Positions 28,564 through 36,860 of a DNA stretch of 64,000 nt are shown here, in pieces (the first letter of the stretch is position 1; each line of letters opens with the position of its first letter). The stretch is taken from positions 62,001 to 126,000 of the forward strand of contig VRUL01000003.1 of assembly GCA_019456145.1 (NCBI GenBank). The letters run 5' to 3'. A model generated the notes under the pieces. It saw nothing but the letters and a program-made list of their open reading frames with translations. It was not told the origin of the DNA and searched no databases. A program made the translations under genes and the position numbers. Source of the stretch: Planctomycetota bacterium. GTDB lineage: Bacteria; Planctomycetota; Phycisphaerae; Sedimentisphaerales; Anaerobacaceae.

Positions 28564-31203
28564 CTAATCATCGAGACACCTACAAGGGCAACCGGCATCT
28601 GTCAAACACTGACAAAAATTCATAAGATCTACCTGACAATATCCGAAAGCCGGTGAGGGCCCATCCATCTTACACTCACAACAGCAATCCTCACAAAATC
28701 CCGAACCACATTCATCACAATCTTGTTTATTGCCACATTGTGGACTCGACGACGAGTACTGGACCGGACAGTAATCATCGCAATAGCAAGGATACTGGCG
28801 ACAATCAGATTTTGATTCAGGTGGAGCTGGTATTCCTCCACAACTTGTCTTACCTCCGCAAGGCTCATATGTTCCAGTTTCTTTCCCACAACGAGTAACG
28901 CACGCGCCGCTGGGGCATCCACACTCGCACTCATCAGGCACTCCCCCACATTGATTTGTGCCATTGGAACACCCTTCGCATGGCCCCTCGCCGGGACAAT
29001 CGCCACTGGGATCGTTGCATGAGCTACCGTCGCTGCCGCAACTGCTTTCACCATCACACGGCGTGGTATGACCGGGTCCTGTCAACGCGGAACAATGTTC
29101 ATCAGGACATGCCGTGGTAGTGCAGCCAGTAGTAGCGTTACAGTGCTGTGTCGGGCTGCTGCAGGTATGTTTGTTCCCACCACAGTCAGAGCCACCGGTG
29201 GCGGTGGAACACCTCTTACAATTCGCGCCACCCGGACAGTCACCTGCGCCGGCACAGTCAGCGGGGGTGCATAACTTCGGAGCACCACAATTAGGTGGGA
29301 GGTCAAGCGAGCACCACTTACAAGTTCCATCGCCTGGACAGGGTGCGTCGCAGTCGGCACATGCATTTGAGACGCCCGAGCAATCCGGATCACTTCTCGA
29401 ACAGTAGTCTGCACATGAACAAGGATTGCCGATGCCAAGACACTCACAATCTTCAGGTTCGCACCCCGGATAGGTCGATGTGCCAGGGCATTGGGCGCAG
29501 GCGAGCGGTCCGGGACAATTATCACCCGGGCACGTACAATTCAACTCTCCACCACAGGGCTCGACATCGGCGGGATCGGTGTCTAGAGAACAATGCGCAT
29601 CACACACACTAGTACCGTTGCAGCTATAACCGCCACATGGGCAATCATCACCAATCCCGCCGCAGTCAGGAGAACCTTCCGTATCCCCAACGCACCATTC
29701 GCAGACAATTCCGCCAGTACCAGGACAATCTTGTGCCGGATCGAAGGGATCGATACATGTGATGGCACAAATAGTTGGGGGGGCCCCGCCACAATCGCAA
29801 GACGAAGAGGAGCACCCTAAACAAGTACAGTGCCCTCCCTTTAATTGCTTCATTTGCTCATCAGTGAGGATTGCTGCGGCAGAGGACAGCCGGGATGGAT
29901 TAACTTTGGCGATAGGGCCCGTTGAGCCTGAGCTTTGCGGAGAAGATGTTTTATCCCCAGATGCAGCGGCCGGTTTGGCTGCCCCCTGGCACCCGCCACA
30001 AACAGCTTTTTTCGTCGACTTGCCCGCATTTTGGCACGAAGGACAAACAAAGCCCGGCTTCTGTGGGGATGAGGTTTTACCACCAGATGCAGCAGCCGGT
30101 TTAGCTGCCCCCTGGCACCCACCACAACCAGCTTTTTTCGCCTTTGAAGAAGAAGGTTTGCTGCCGCAGCCGCCCGCTGGCTTACCTGCTTTTAGACACG
30201 AAGAGCAAACAAAGCCTGCCTTCAGTGGGGCAGATGTTTTATCACCAGATGCAAATGCCGGCTGGGCTGACCCCTGGCACCCACCACAACCAGCTTTTTT
30301 CGTCTGTGAAGAAGAAGGTTCGCTGCAACAGTCGCCCGCCGACTTGCCCGCATTTTGGCACGAAGGACAAACAAAGCCTGCCTTCTGTGGGGATGATGTT
30401 TTACCACCAGATGCAAATGCCGGCTTGGCTGACCCCTGGCTCCCACCACAACCAGCTTTTTTCGCCGAAGAAGATGGTTCGCCGCAACAGCCGCCCGCTG
30501 AGTTGTCCGCTTGTTTACTCGCAATCAGAGCAACTACACCCTTCTGCTGGGCAGATGTTGTACTACCAGATGCAAATGCCGGCTTGGCTGACCCCTGGCA
30601 CCCACCACAACCAGCTTGTTTCGCCGAAGAAGAAGACGGTTTGCCGCAACAGCCGCCCGCCGAGTTGCTTGCCTGTTTACTCGCTCCGCAAGCAACTACT
30701 TCCATCTGCGGGGATGATGTTTTACCACCAGATGCAAATGCTGGTTCTGCTAATCCCTGGCTCCCGCCACAACCAGCTTTTTTCGTCGGCGAAGAAGAGG
30801 ATTTGCCGCAACAGCCGCCTTCCGAGTTGCCCGTTTGTTTACTCGCAACCAGGGCAACTACTTTCTTCTGCGGGGCAGATGTTTTACTACCAGATGCAAA
30901 TGCCGGCTTTGCTGATCCCTGGCACCCGCCACAAGCAGCTTTTTTCACCGAAGAAGAAGGTTCGCCGCAACAGCCGCCCGCCGACTTGCCCGCTTGTTTA
31001 CTCGCACCGCAAGCAAGGCCTTGCTTGACCTGCGACGATGCTTTGGCTGTTAGCTTAACTCCAGCAGGATGGGGACGTACATCCTCGGCGGAATGGCCGC
31101 CCTGCCAGCAAAAGGCCAGAAGGATAGCCAAGCAGGCAGTGATTAGTAGGATTTTGGTCTTTTTAGTGAAGGGAACTGAAATTATATGGCCATAGTTTTT
31201 CAT
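28564..31203 (-). CDS. Giant Cys-rich exported protein with double-glycine motif
   Basis: 879 residues from ATG 31203, preferred over an ATG 11 codons upstream because GAGGAG is correctly spaced. Residues 1-39 are a Sec signal (ITACLAILLAFCWQGGHSA). Residues ~67-425 hold seven ~54-residue repeats (the last shortened) of the form ASKQA-NSAGGCCG-PSSS-KKAGCGGCQGSAKPAFASG-KTS-PQK. Then LTDEQMKQLKGG (GG at 456-457) matches the bacteriocin-type double-glycine leader. The last 422 residues contain about 78 Cys, patterned as CPG..C..C......CGG modules. A C39-domain protein is encoded upstream. Substrate of C39 cleavage is inferred; the function of the Cys-rich part is unknown. Confidence 0.85.
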   Translation of the reverse strand: MKNYGHIISVPFTKKTKILLITACLAILLAFCWQGGHSAEDVRPHPAGVKLTAKASSQVKQGLACGASKQAGKSAGGCCGEPSSSVKKAACGGCQGSAKPAFASGSKTSAPQKKVVALVASKQTGNSEGGCCGKSSSSPTKKAGCGGSQGLAEPAFASGGKTSSPQMEVVACGASKQASNSAGGCCGKPSSSSAKQAGCGGCQGSAKPAFASGSTTSAQQKGVVALIASKQADNSAGGCCGEPSSSAKKAGCGGSQGSAKPAFASGGKTSSPQKAGFVCPSCQNAGKSAGDCCSEPSSSQTKKAGCGGCQGSAQPAFASGDKTSAPLKAGFVCSSCLKAGKPAGGCGSKPSSSKAKKAGCGGCQGAAKPAAASGGKTSSPQKPGFVCPSCQNAGKSTKKAVCGGCQGAAKPAAASGDKTSSPQSSGSTGPIAKVNPSRLSSAAAILTDEQMKQLKGGHCTCLGCSSSSCDCGGAPPTICAITCIDPFDPAQDCPGTGGIVCEWCVGDTEGSPDCGGIGDDCPCGGYSCNGTSVCDAHCSLDTDPADVEPCGGELNCTCPGDNCPGPLACAQCPGTSTYPGCEPEDCECLGIGNPCSCADYCSRSDPDCSGVSNACADCDAPCPGDGTCKWCSLDLPPNCGAPKLCTPADCAGAGDCPGGANCKRCSTATGGSDCGGNKHTCSSPTQHCNATTGCTTTACPDEHCSALTGPGHTTPCDGESSCGSDGSSCNDPSGDCPGEGPCEGCSNGTNQCGGVPDECECGCPSGACVTRCGKETGTYEPCGGKTSCGGIPAPPESKSDCRQYPCYCDDYCPVQYSSSSPQCGNKQDCDECGSGFCEDCCCECKMDGPSPAFGYCQVDLMNFCQCLTDAGCPCRCLDD
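29925..31010 (-). repeat. Tandem ~160-bp coding repeats
   Basis: Seven successive ~160-base units within the Cys-rich gene encode the Gly/Cys/Ser/Lys/Ala segment. Unit 7 has lost about a third of its length. Near identity between units suggests recent expansion by slippage or recombination, and the repeat number may vary between strains. Confidence 0.85.
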
Positions 31204-31330
31204 GAAAGACTCCTCTACCTTATCTATCTTAATCAACTATACTTACAGGAGCATACAATTTGTCACGCTTGTTTCTCCACATCCAGGATATATCCTTTCC
31301 AACTCTGCCGGAAATCGTCTTCTGACATCA
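31072..31330. repeat. Direct repeat, copy 1 (copy 2 at 32278-32530)
   Basis: About 250 bases spanning a C39-domain 3' end, the intergenic leader with GAGGAG, and a signal-peptide-coding start are nearly identical to 32278-32530. The pair shows that a unit containing [C39 tail - promoter/leader - signal peptide] was duplicated in tandem. Confidence 0.8.
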
Positions 31331-31388
31331 CTGGCTTGCCAAGCTTGCTTAAGCAACCGCCATGGGTGGCTGTCCATGGCTTCTGACG
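31263..31388 (-). pseudogene. Decayed C39-domain C-terminus
   Basis: Read on the minus strand this gap encodes ...LSKLGKPVMSEDDF and then RQSWKGYILDVEKQA followed by TGA (31263-31265). It aligns with the end of the TPR-C39 protein (LSKLDKPV ... MSRDDFQQNWEGYILDVEKQA), but the ~30 residues between KPV and MS, which include the catalytic His and Asp, are deleted. There is no start codon with an SD. It is a relic of a second C39 gene end, located exactly where a TPR-C39 gene would end before the Cys-rich gene. Confidence 0.75.
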
Positions 31389-32165
31389 CTAAATTTTGTC
31401 TGCGAGTTCTCTGGCTTGCTCTTTTGCCTTTTCCCGCCACTGCGCACATTCTTTCTCAGGATAGAGAGCAGTTACATTGTTATATGCCCTTAGAGTTGCT
31501 TCCTTTGCTTTTTCTTCTGTTCCAAATATCTCTTTACCGTGAACGCGGTATGCTTCCGCTATGAAGAACTGCGCTTCAGCCATAAAAAAACGACATGGAT
31601 TTTCACGATTAGCAAGAACCTTTTGGTAGTGTTGTACCGCTTCCGACCACTTCCCCTGATTTCTATATGCCTTGGCGATTTCCAAGTAAGCCCTGCATCT
31701 CAAAGCGGGATCTTTCTTCTTAGCGACAGCTTCTGCATCAATAAACTTTTGGAAGCTCTTCCTCGCATTCTCCCAATCCCCAAGAGTAGAATAAGAGGAT
31801 CCAATGCAACAGCAGAGATCATGCCGATTTGGATGCTTTCCAAGAAGTTCTTTCCCTTTTGCGACGGCACACCGAGCACTGCAAAAAGCCTCGGTTTCAA
31901 GACCCTGTCTACTGTAGCATTCACAAAGCCAAGCGTACACGCCCATAACATCTACACTGTCCGAATATTCTGCAGCAATCTTACTCAGCTCTATAGAAGC
32001 CGTGTTGTACTGCTTTTGCTTCACTAGGCAAGCTATGTATCTAATTTTCTCCTCTGGAATTTTACGCTCTTGCGATTTTTGACTCGTAACTATTCCATGT
32101 CGTATTATGACCAGGGCTGCGCACGCTAATGCTACTAGAATCAAAAACAGGATATTCCTTTTCAT
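31389..32165 (-). CDS. Membrane-anchored TPR protein
   Basis: 258 residues from ATG 32165 (MKRNILFLILVALACAALVIIRHG), which starts at a natural membrane anchor or signal; the longer frame to 32225 overlaps the small upstream ORF. The body is TPR-like: IRYIACLVKQKQYNTASIELSKIAAEY, CIGSSYSTLGDWENARKSFQKFI, YLEIAKAYRNQGKWSEAVQHYQKVL. It is Cys-richer than usual for a TPR protein (CECYSRQG, FCSARCAVAKG, DLCCCIGSS). It lies between the signal-peptide ORF and the C39 relic. A likely adaptor, by family analogy only. Confidence 0.78.
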   Translation of the reverse strand: MKRNILFLILVALACAALVIIRHGIVTSQKSQERKIPEEKIRYIACLVKQKQYNTASIELSKIAAEYSDSVDVMGVYAWLCECYSRQGLETEAFCSARCAVAKGKELLGKHPNRHDLCCCIGSSYSTLGDWENARKSFQKFIDAEAVAKKKDPALRCRAYLEIAKAYRNQGKWSEAVQHYQKVLANRENPCRFFMAEAQFFIAEAYRVHGKEIFGTEEKAKEATLRAYNNVTALYPEKECAQWREKAKEQARELADKI

Positions 32166-32178
32166 TTTCTGTGCCCTT

Positions 32179-32403
32179 TCATTCCTTGCTATAGACCACA
32201 GTGTCCTCTGCTCCCTCCACGTCACATGCCAAGAGGGGCATTAAATAATCGGGGTTGCCAGCTTTATCCCTGCTGCAATACATAGGATGGCCATAGCTGC
32301 TCTGCCAGCAGAAGGCCAGAAGGATAGCTAAGCAGGCAGTGATTCGTAGGATTTTGCTCTTTTTAGTGAACGGAACTGAAATTATACGGCTGTAGTTTTT
32401 CAT
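32179..32403 (-). CDS. Small secreted ORF sharing the Cys-rich protein's signal peptide
   Basis: 74 residues from ATG 32403 with GAGGAG upstream. Residues 1-37 (MKNYSRIISVPFTKKSKILR...) are almost identical to the signal region of the 879-residue Cys-rich protein; the ~37 residues that follow (GHPMYCSRDKAGNPDYLMP...) are unrelated and contain only two Cys. Upstream DNA is also shared (see the direct repeat). It could be a genuine small exported peptide or a duplicate whose Cys-rich body was lost. The SD and signal are intact, so expression is plausible. Confidence 0.6.
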   Translation of the reverse strand: MKNYSRIISVPFTKKSKILRITACLAILLAFCWQSSYGHPMYCSRDKAGNPDYLMPLLACDVEGAEDTVVYSKE

Positions 32404-32530
32404 GAAAGACTCCTCTACCTTATCTAATTTAATCAACTATACTTACAGGAGTATACCATTTGTCAAGCTTGTTTCTCCACATCCAGGATGTATCCTTCCC
32501 AGTTCTGCTGGAAATCGTCCCTGGACATAC
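32278..32530. repeat. Direct repeat, copy 2 (copy 1 at 31072-31330)
   Basis: Copy 2 contains the intact 3' end of the TPR-C39 gene and the start of the 74-residue ORF. It is colinear with copy 1 across both coding ends and the intervening ~60 bases. Confidence 0.8.
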
Positions 32531-34670
32531 CTGTCTCGCCTGTATCTTTATCGGTTACGACCACACCTCCGTCATTGATTTCCTTAATCACTATGAAGTG
32601 GCCTCCGCGAACAAAGGCAATCACCGGTTTATCGAGCTTGCTCAGGTCCTCAAAACTCAACTTCATCCCCGTTGCCTTCAATCCTTTGGCCCTGGCTGCG
32701 CATGCCAAACCGTACATACTGGTTACACCCTGTTCATCCGTCTCGGCCAAGGCAGCTATCTCTGTCGCGTTCAGGTCTACGCCCAGCAGATGGCCCAGAG
32801 TAACCAGGGCCAAAGGACCACACCCGTGGGAACCTTCCCCGGCTTTTGATTGCCCCTCTGCAGGGGCGGATGATGATGTTTTTAGCCTGCGCTGAAGTAA
32901 GGCTATTCTCTTTTTGCAGGCACCAACTTTTTTATCGTCCGGATACTTCTCGACAACTTTCTGGTACCCAGCCAATGCCTGCTCATAGTCGCCTTTCCTA
33001 TAATAGGACTGGGCCACCCAGTATTGGCTGTGGGCGGTCCATTTATTTTCAGGATAGTTCTGAACAACCTTGCCCCACTCTATTATTGCCTGGTCATATA
33101 AACGCCGTACATAATAAGTCCATCCTATGGCCCCCTGGACATCGGCTGCCAGTTCGCTGTTGGGAACAATCTCTATGACCTTCCGATAAGCGGCTACAGC
33201 ATGGTCATATTTTTTAAACTCTTGATACGTGTCTCCAATACGATGGAGCACTGTCGGCAACCTCGGATGGTCATTAAAATCGGCAATTAAAATATCAATC
33301 GTTGTTTGCATCGTGGCCTCATTTCCCAAGGCCATATCTGACTTTGCCATATCCATTTTTGCCCACATCGTCTGCTCATCCTCAGGCCACTTGTTTATCA
33401 CGTATTGGTCAAGCTCATCAGCCTTTTCGTATCTCTGTAACTTGCGGTACTCGTACGCCGTGTCGTGAATGGCTCTTGCTATAAGCGGGCTGTCATTAAA
33501 ATCAGTAAGCAATTTATCAACGGCAGCTTCGGCGTTCGTCTCGTCTGCGAGCGCAAGATATGACTTTATCAGGTCCGCCTGTGCCCACAAAGCGTGCTCG
33601 CTGTCAGGCCATTTCCTTACAATGTGCTGATAAAGCTGGTTGGCCATTTCGTATTTCTTTAAGTTGCGATAGTGCTGCCCGGTGTCCCAAACGGTTCTTG
33701 CTATAAGCGGATTGTCAGTAAAATTGGCGAGTAACTTATCAACGGCAGCTTCAGCGTTCGGGTCGTCTCCGAGGGCAAGATACGACTTTATCAGGTCTGC
33801 CTGTGCCCACAATGCATGCTCAGTGTCAGGCCAATTGTCTGTAACGTGCTGATAAAGCAGGTTGGCCATTTCATACTTCTTTAAGCCCTGATAGAGATGT
33901 GCTGTGTCCCAGACGGCCCTGGCTATAAGTGGATTGTCGATAAAATTGGCAAGCAATCTATTAACAGCGCCTTCAGCGGTCGTTTCGTCTCCGTGGGAAA
34001 GATGTGACTTTATCAGGTCTGCCTGTGACCACAAAGCATGCTCGGCCTCAGGCCAGTTGTCTATGACGTATTGATAAAGCTGGTTGGCTTTTGCGTATTT
34101 GCCTGACCCGCGATAGTGTTGTGCTACGTCGTGAACGGCCCTTGCTATAAGCGGACTGTTAGAGAAATCAGCAAGTAATTTATCAAAAGCAGCTTTGGCA
34201 TTGGGGTCGTCACTCCGGTCAACATAATACTTTGCCAGATCCATTTGTCCCAGCACGGCATAGTCGCTTAAAGGCCAGTTGTTTACCACGTATTGATCAA
34301 TCTGGTTGGACTTTTCGTATTTCTTTAAAAGGCGATACTGATACGCTATGTCGTGAACAGCCTGTGCTATGTCCTTATGGGCGGAGAAGCTGACAAGCAA
34401 TTCCTGCAAAGCTGCGTCCGCCTGCTGTTGGCTGTCGGTGACAATATAAATAAGGGTGAGTTGTTTTTGGGCTTCGAGGGCATCGTTAGAGTCCGGGAAA
34501 TCTGTTACGATTTGCTGATAAATCGCCTCGGCCTGCTCGTATTGTTTATTCTTTTTGTAGTCGTCAGCCTGCTTAAACTGGGCCGAGGCATTTGCATAAC
34601 ACTCGCTTGCTGCCACAGAAAACAAGAAACAGAACAGAACTGATGATATGAGAAGTGTTTTCGTAGACAT
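32463..34670 (-). CDS. Exported TPR protein with C-terminal C39-like peptidase domain
   Basis: 735 residues. Sec signal peptide (MSTKTLLISSVLFCFLF..., cleavage near CYA|NAS), then ~580 residues of TPR-like repeats with a 74-residue period, closely related to the protein at 204-2198. Residues ~610-735 are a C39 family domain: SHGCGPLALVTLGHLLG (Cys617), GGHFIVIKEI (His691) and VVVTDKDTG (Asp707). C39 peptidases cut after double-glycine leaders. The usual oxyanion Gln six residues before Cys is not present, so activity needs testing. Unlike classical C39 domains it is exported and not fused to an ABC transporter. It heads the locus that contains the GG-motif Cys-rich protein. Confidence 0.88.
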   Translation of the reverse strand: MSTKTLLISSVLFCFLFSVAASECYANASAQFKQADDYKKNKQYEQAEAIYQQIVTDFPDSNDALEAQKQLTLIYIVTDSQQQADAALQELLVSFSAHKDIAQAVHDIAYQYRLLKKYEKSNQIDQYVVNNWPLSDYAVLGQMDLAKYYVDRSDDPNAKAAFDKLLADFSNSPLIARAVHDVAQHYRGSGKYAKANQLYQYVIDNWPEAEHALWSQADLIKSHLSHGDETTAEGAVNRLLANFIDNPLIARAVWDTAHLYQGLKKYEMANLLYQHVTDNWPDTEHALWAQADLIKSYLALGDDPNAEAAVDKLLANFTDNPLIARTVWDTGQHYRNLKKYEMANQLYQHIVRKWPDSEHALWAQADLIKSYLALADETNAEAAVDKLLTDFNDSPLIARAIHDTAYEYRKLQRYEKADELDQYVINKWPEDEQTMWAKMDMAKSDMALGNEATMQTTIDILIADFNDHPRLPTVLHRIGDTYQEFKKYDHAVAAYRKVIEIVPNSELAADVQGAIGWTYYVRRLYDQAIIEWGKVVQNYPENKWTAHSQYWVAQSYYRKGDYEQALAGYQKVVEKYPDDKKVGACKKRIALLQRRLKTSSSAPAEGQSKAGEGSHGCGPLALVTLGHLLGVDLNATEIAALAETDEQGVTSMYGLACAARAKGLKATGMKLSFEDLSKLDKPVIAFVRGGHFIVIKEINDGGVVVTDKDTGETGMSRDDFQQNWEGYILDVEKQA

Positions 34671-34825
34671 ATCGCTTACCTCCTTTAAAATGAATACTAA
34701 TTTCCCGCGACGATGCTCTTCTTAGTTGTTCTTCCACTGTTGTTGTTTTTCTTTATCGCAATAACAAATTAAAGTATATTTTTCAAGGCGTCAACAAAAT
34801 AATGAAAAACAATCAGATTTTTTTT
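34671..34825 (-). promoter_or_regulatory. Promoter/5' leader block of TPR-C39 gene
   Basis: Candidate -35 TTGACG (34789-34794) and -10 TAATTT (34766-34771) with 17-base spacing on the minus strand, then a ~95-base leader ending AGGAGGTAAGCGAT before the ATG. Nearly the same sequence and spacing as 2199-2345. A separate hairpin (AAATCGGATTTT / AAAATCTGATTT) lies at 34864-34893 in the divergent spacer before rnpA. Confidence 0.6.
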
Positions 34826-34974
34826 GCTGAAATTTTATCGCTTTTACGTGTTTTTGTGGATTAAATCGGATTTTGGGCATAAAATCTGATTTTAAATAAG
34901 TTTATCTCGAAGCCGGTAAAATACCGTGAAATATTCGGTTTAGCGGCCGGCAATTTAAAATTTATGGTGTAACT

Positions 34975-35379
34975 TTGAAGCAGTTCTCTTTTCCTAAAAT
35001 TAAGAGACTCGTTCGTAATGGTCAGTTCAAAGACGTTTTGGACCGCGGCCTGCGCATCAGTAATGGAGTGCTCACGCTGTATATGGCCAAAAATGACCGA
35101 GATTATCGGCGGTTGGGTGTCTCTGTTGGCAAATTCTGGGGCAATGCAGTTGTGCGTAATCGATTAAAACGGCTATTGAGGGAAGCGTTTCGGCAAAGTC
35201 AGAACCAGATTCCTGCTGGCTTTGATTATTTGCTCATGATTTCGCGTAAGTGTGGAAAATTAGACAAATCAGGCCCCAAAGAGGCCGTCAGGGAACTGAC
35301 CTTCGAGCAGATAAGGGCATCACTGCTGGCTCTTGTAAGTCAGGCCAGACGGTCAGATAGCGGGACGGTGAAAGATTGA
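34975..35379 (+). CDS. rnpA: Ribonuclease P protein component
   Basis: 134 residues with a TTG start. The RNR signature is clear: GVSVGKFWGNAVVRNRLKRLLREAFR, with an N-terminal LVRNGQFKDVLDRGLRI. It binds RNase P RNA for tRNA 5' maturation. The expected upstream rpmH (L34) is absent and the usual downstream yidC is replaced by a MerR-like gene. The stop overlaps the next gene's TTG start. Confidence 0.92.
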   Translation: MKQFSFPKIKRLVRNGQFKDVLDRGLRISNGVLTLYMAKNDRDYRRLGVSVGKFWGNAVVRNRLKRLLREAFRQSQNQIPAGFDYLLMISRKCGKLDKSGPKEAVRELTFEQIRASLLALVSQARRSDSGTVKD

Positions 35380-35633
35380 GTAAGAAAAAATTGATGCCAA
35401 TAGGTACGGCGGCAAAAAAAGCTGGCATTTCCCGGCAGTCTTTGCAATACTACCTCATGGTCGGTTTGCTCGATCCGACAGAAGTTACACCGACCGGCAG
35501 ACGGCTGTTTGACGAGAAAATTATCGAGCGAATTAAGTTGATAAAGAAACTTAACAAAAGCGGCTATCCTTTGCGTGCCATAAGGGAATTGTTTCTTGAA
35601 GGCCGGACTAATTTGAAAGGAAGCAAAAAGTGA
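35376..35633 (+). CDS. MerR-family HTH protein (short)
   Basis: 85 residues consisting mainly of the MerR winged helix: IGTAAKKAGISRQSLQYYLMVGLLDPTEVTPTGRRLFDEKIIERIKLIKKLNKSGYPLRAIRELF, with no effector-binding tail. Starts at TTG overlapping the rnpA stop (TTGA); an ATG seven codons in is an alternative. Its stop overlaps the MlaD gene start (GTGA). Probable DNA-binding regulator; target unknown. Confidence 0.85.
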   Translation: MSKKKLMPIGTAAKKAGISRQSLQYYLMVGLLDPTEVTPTGRRLFDEKIIERIKLIKKLNKSGYPLRAIRELFLEGRTNLKGSKK

Positions 35634-36595
35634 GTGATTATGAAACCGCTGAGAGAAAGCGTAATATCATAGTAGGCATTTTTGTAGTGGGTTCGATAGG
35701 TGCTCTTCTATGGCTGATATTTCAGTTCCGCGATTTGCCCGGCGCCTGGACCAAATTCAATTCATTTCAGGTCTTCGTTCGTTTCCCCACCGCGCCCGGA
35801 GTACAAAAGGACACTCCCGTGCAATTTTGCGGGTATCAAATCGGCAGAGTGGCAAACGTCATGTATCCGGAGCCACGCCGAGATTTGAATACCGGCCTGA
35901 AGTATCATCAGACATTGGTTGTTCTTAGTATTGATAAAAAACACGTTAATATTCCCTCGAATGTCGAGGTGAAATTGATGACGCGTGGTTTGGGCAGCAG
36001 TTATATCGACCTTAAGGTCGACCCGATAGGTCTGCCTGCGCCACCACTTGATCCGAATCGACCGGAAACACAATTTCTGGTCGACGAAATGCATCTTCAG
36101 GGCTCAACGGGTATAACCAGTGAATTTTTCCCGGAGGAAAGTCAGAAAAAACTTGAGCTGCTGGTTGATAAACTATCTACTCTGTCGCAGAACCTTAACG
36201 AGGTTGTTGGTGACCCCAACAGCAAACATAACTTCAAGTCGATTCTGGCGAACCTGTCTGTCGCATCCAGGAAAGCATCAAATATGTTCGAAGAATTCCG
36301 GACATTCTCTGTTACCGGCACTACGGTTTTGAAAAGCCTTGAGAAGAACACAGATAAGTTCGTTACTTCCATCGTTGCAACGAGTGAAGAATTAGGCAAA
36401 ACGTTAGCCGAGATGCGGGTAACTTTAGAGAAAGTAAACAGCGGCCAGGGCTCCGTCGGTAAGTTGGTAAATGATGCGCAATTGTACGAAAGCCTGGTTG
36501 AGACCTCCGAGGAAATGCGAAAGGTGCTGGAAGAGCTAAGAACGTTCCTGGCTAATGCTAACGAGAAAGGTTCTGTACCTATTAAGTTAAAGTAA
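35630..36595 (+). CDS. MlaD/MCE-domain protein
   Basis: 321 residues, GTG start. A single N-terminal helix (IIVGIFVVGSIGALLWLIF) anchors an MCE domain (VFVRFPTAPGVQKDTPVQFCGYQIGRV ... LMTRGLGSSYIDLK), followed by a long helical tail (residues ~175-310). MCE proteins form hexameric lipid-transfer tunnels between membranes. No MlaE/MlaF partners are in this window. It is the third gene of a tightly overlapping set with rnpA and the MerR-like gene. Confidence 0.88.
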   Translation: MSDYETAERKRNIIVGIFVVGSIGALLWLIFQFRDLPGAWTKFNSFQVFVRFPTAPGVQKDTPVQFCGYQIGRVANVMYPEPRRDLNTGLKYHQTLVVLSIDKKHVNIPSNVEVKLMTRGLGSSYIDLKVDPIGLPAPPLDPNRPETQFLVDEMHLQGSTGITSEFFPEESQKKLELLVDKLSTLSQNLNEVVGDPNSKHNFKSILANLSVASRKASNMFEEFRTFSVTGTTVLKSLEKNTDKFVTSIVATSEELGKTLAEMRVTLEKVNSGQGSVGKLVNDAQLYESLVETSEEMRKVLEELRTFLANANEKGSVPIKLK

Positions 36596-36860
36596 GGCTT
36601 GTTCCGTATTCCGTGCAGCCGCAGGTGCTGCTGATTTTTCCTATTTTTAACAGGCCCCGGCCGGTATTTGTGAATCTAAACTCACAGCTATTTTTTGTAC
36701 CCTGGCCGACATCGCCTAAATCGCAAACCGTTTTCTCAAAAGAAACCCTCGGTAAGAGTTTCTCGGTTGCCGAAGCCGATTGCTGCAAGCCAATTGACAA
36801 TGAAAGAATAAGACTCACTAAGACAAATCCAAGAAATAGATGTTTTCCTTTCATACGCAT
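36582..36860 (-). CDS. Truncated DUF1573 protein
   Basis: 92 residues. A signal peptide (ends near ASA|TEK) is followed by the start of a DUF1573 domain: VSFEKTVCDLGDVGQGTKNSCEFRFTNTG and ISSTCGCT. After CGCT the usual second half (the PGE..G.I region) is missing, replaced by EYGTSLTLT before the stop. The last 14 bases overlap convergently with the MlaD gene. Probably a decaying or truncated copy. Confidence 0.65.
   Translation of the reverse strand: MRMKGKHLFLGFVLVSLILSLSIGLQQSASATEKLLPRVSFEKTVCDLGDVGQGTKNSCEFRFTNTGRGLLKIGKISSTCGCTEYGTSLTLT

Noticed and set aside
29759..31195. Long plus-strand open frame (about 478 codons) opposite the Cys-rich gene
   Set aside because: It mirrors the repeats of the minus-strand gene, lacks a signal or ribosome binding site, and is Pro/Phe/His-rich junk. 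The minus-strand frame has a signal peptide, SD and GG motif.
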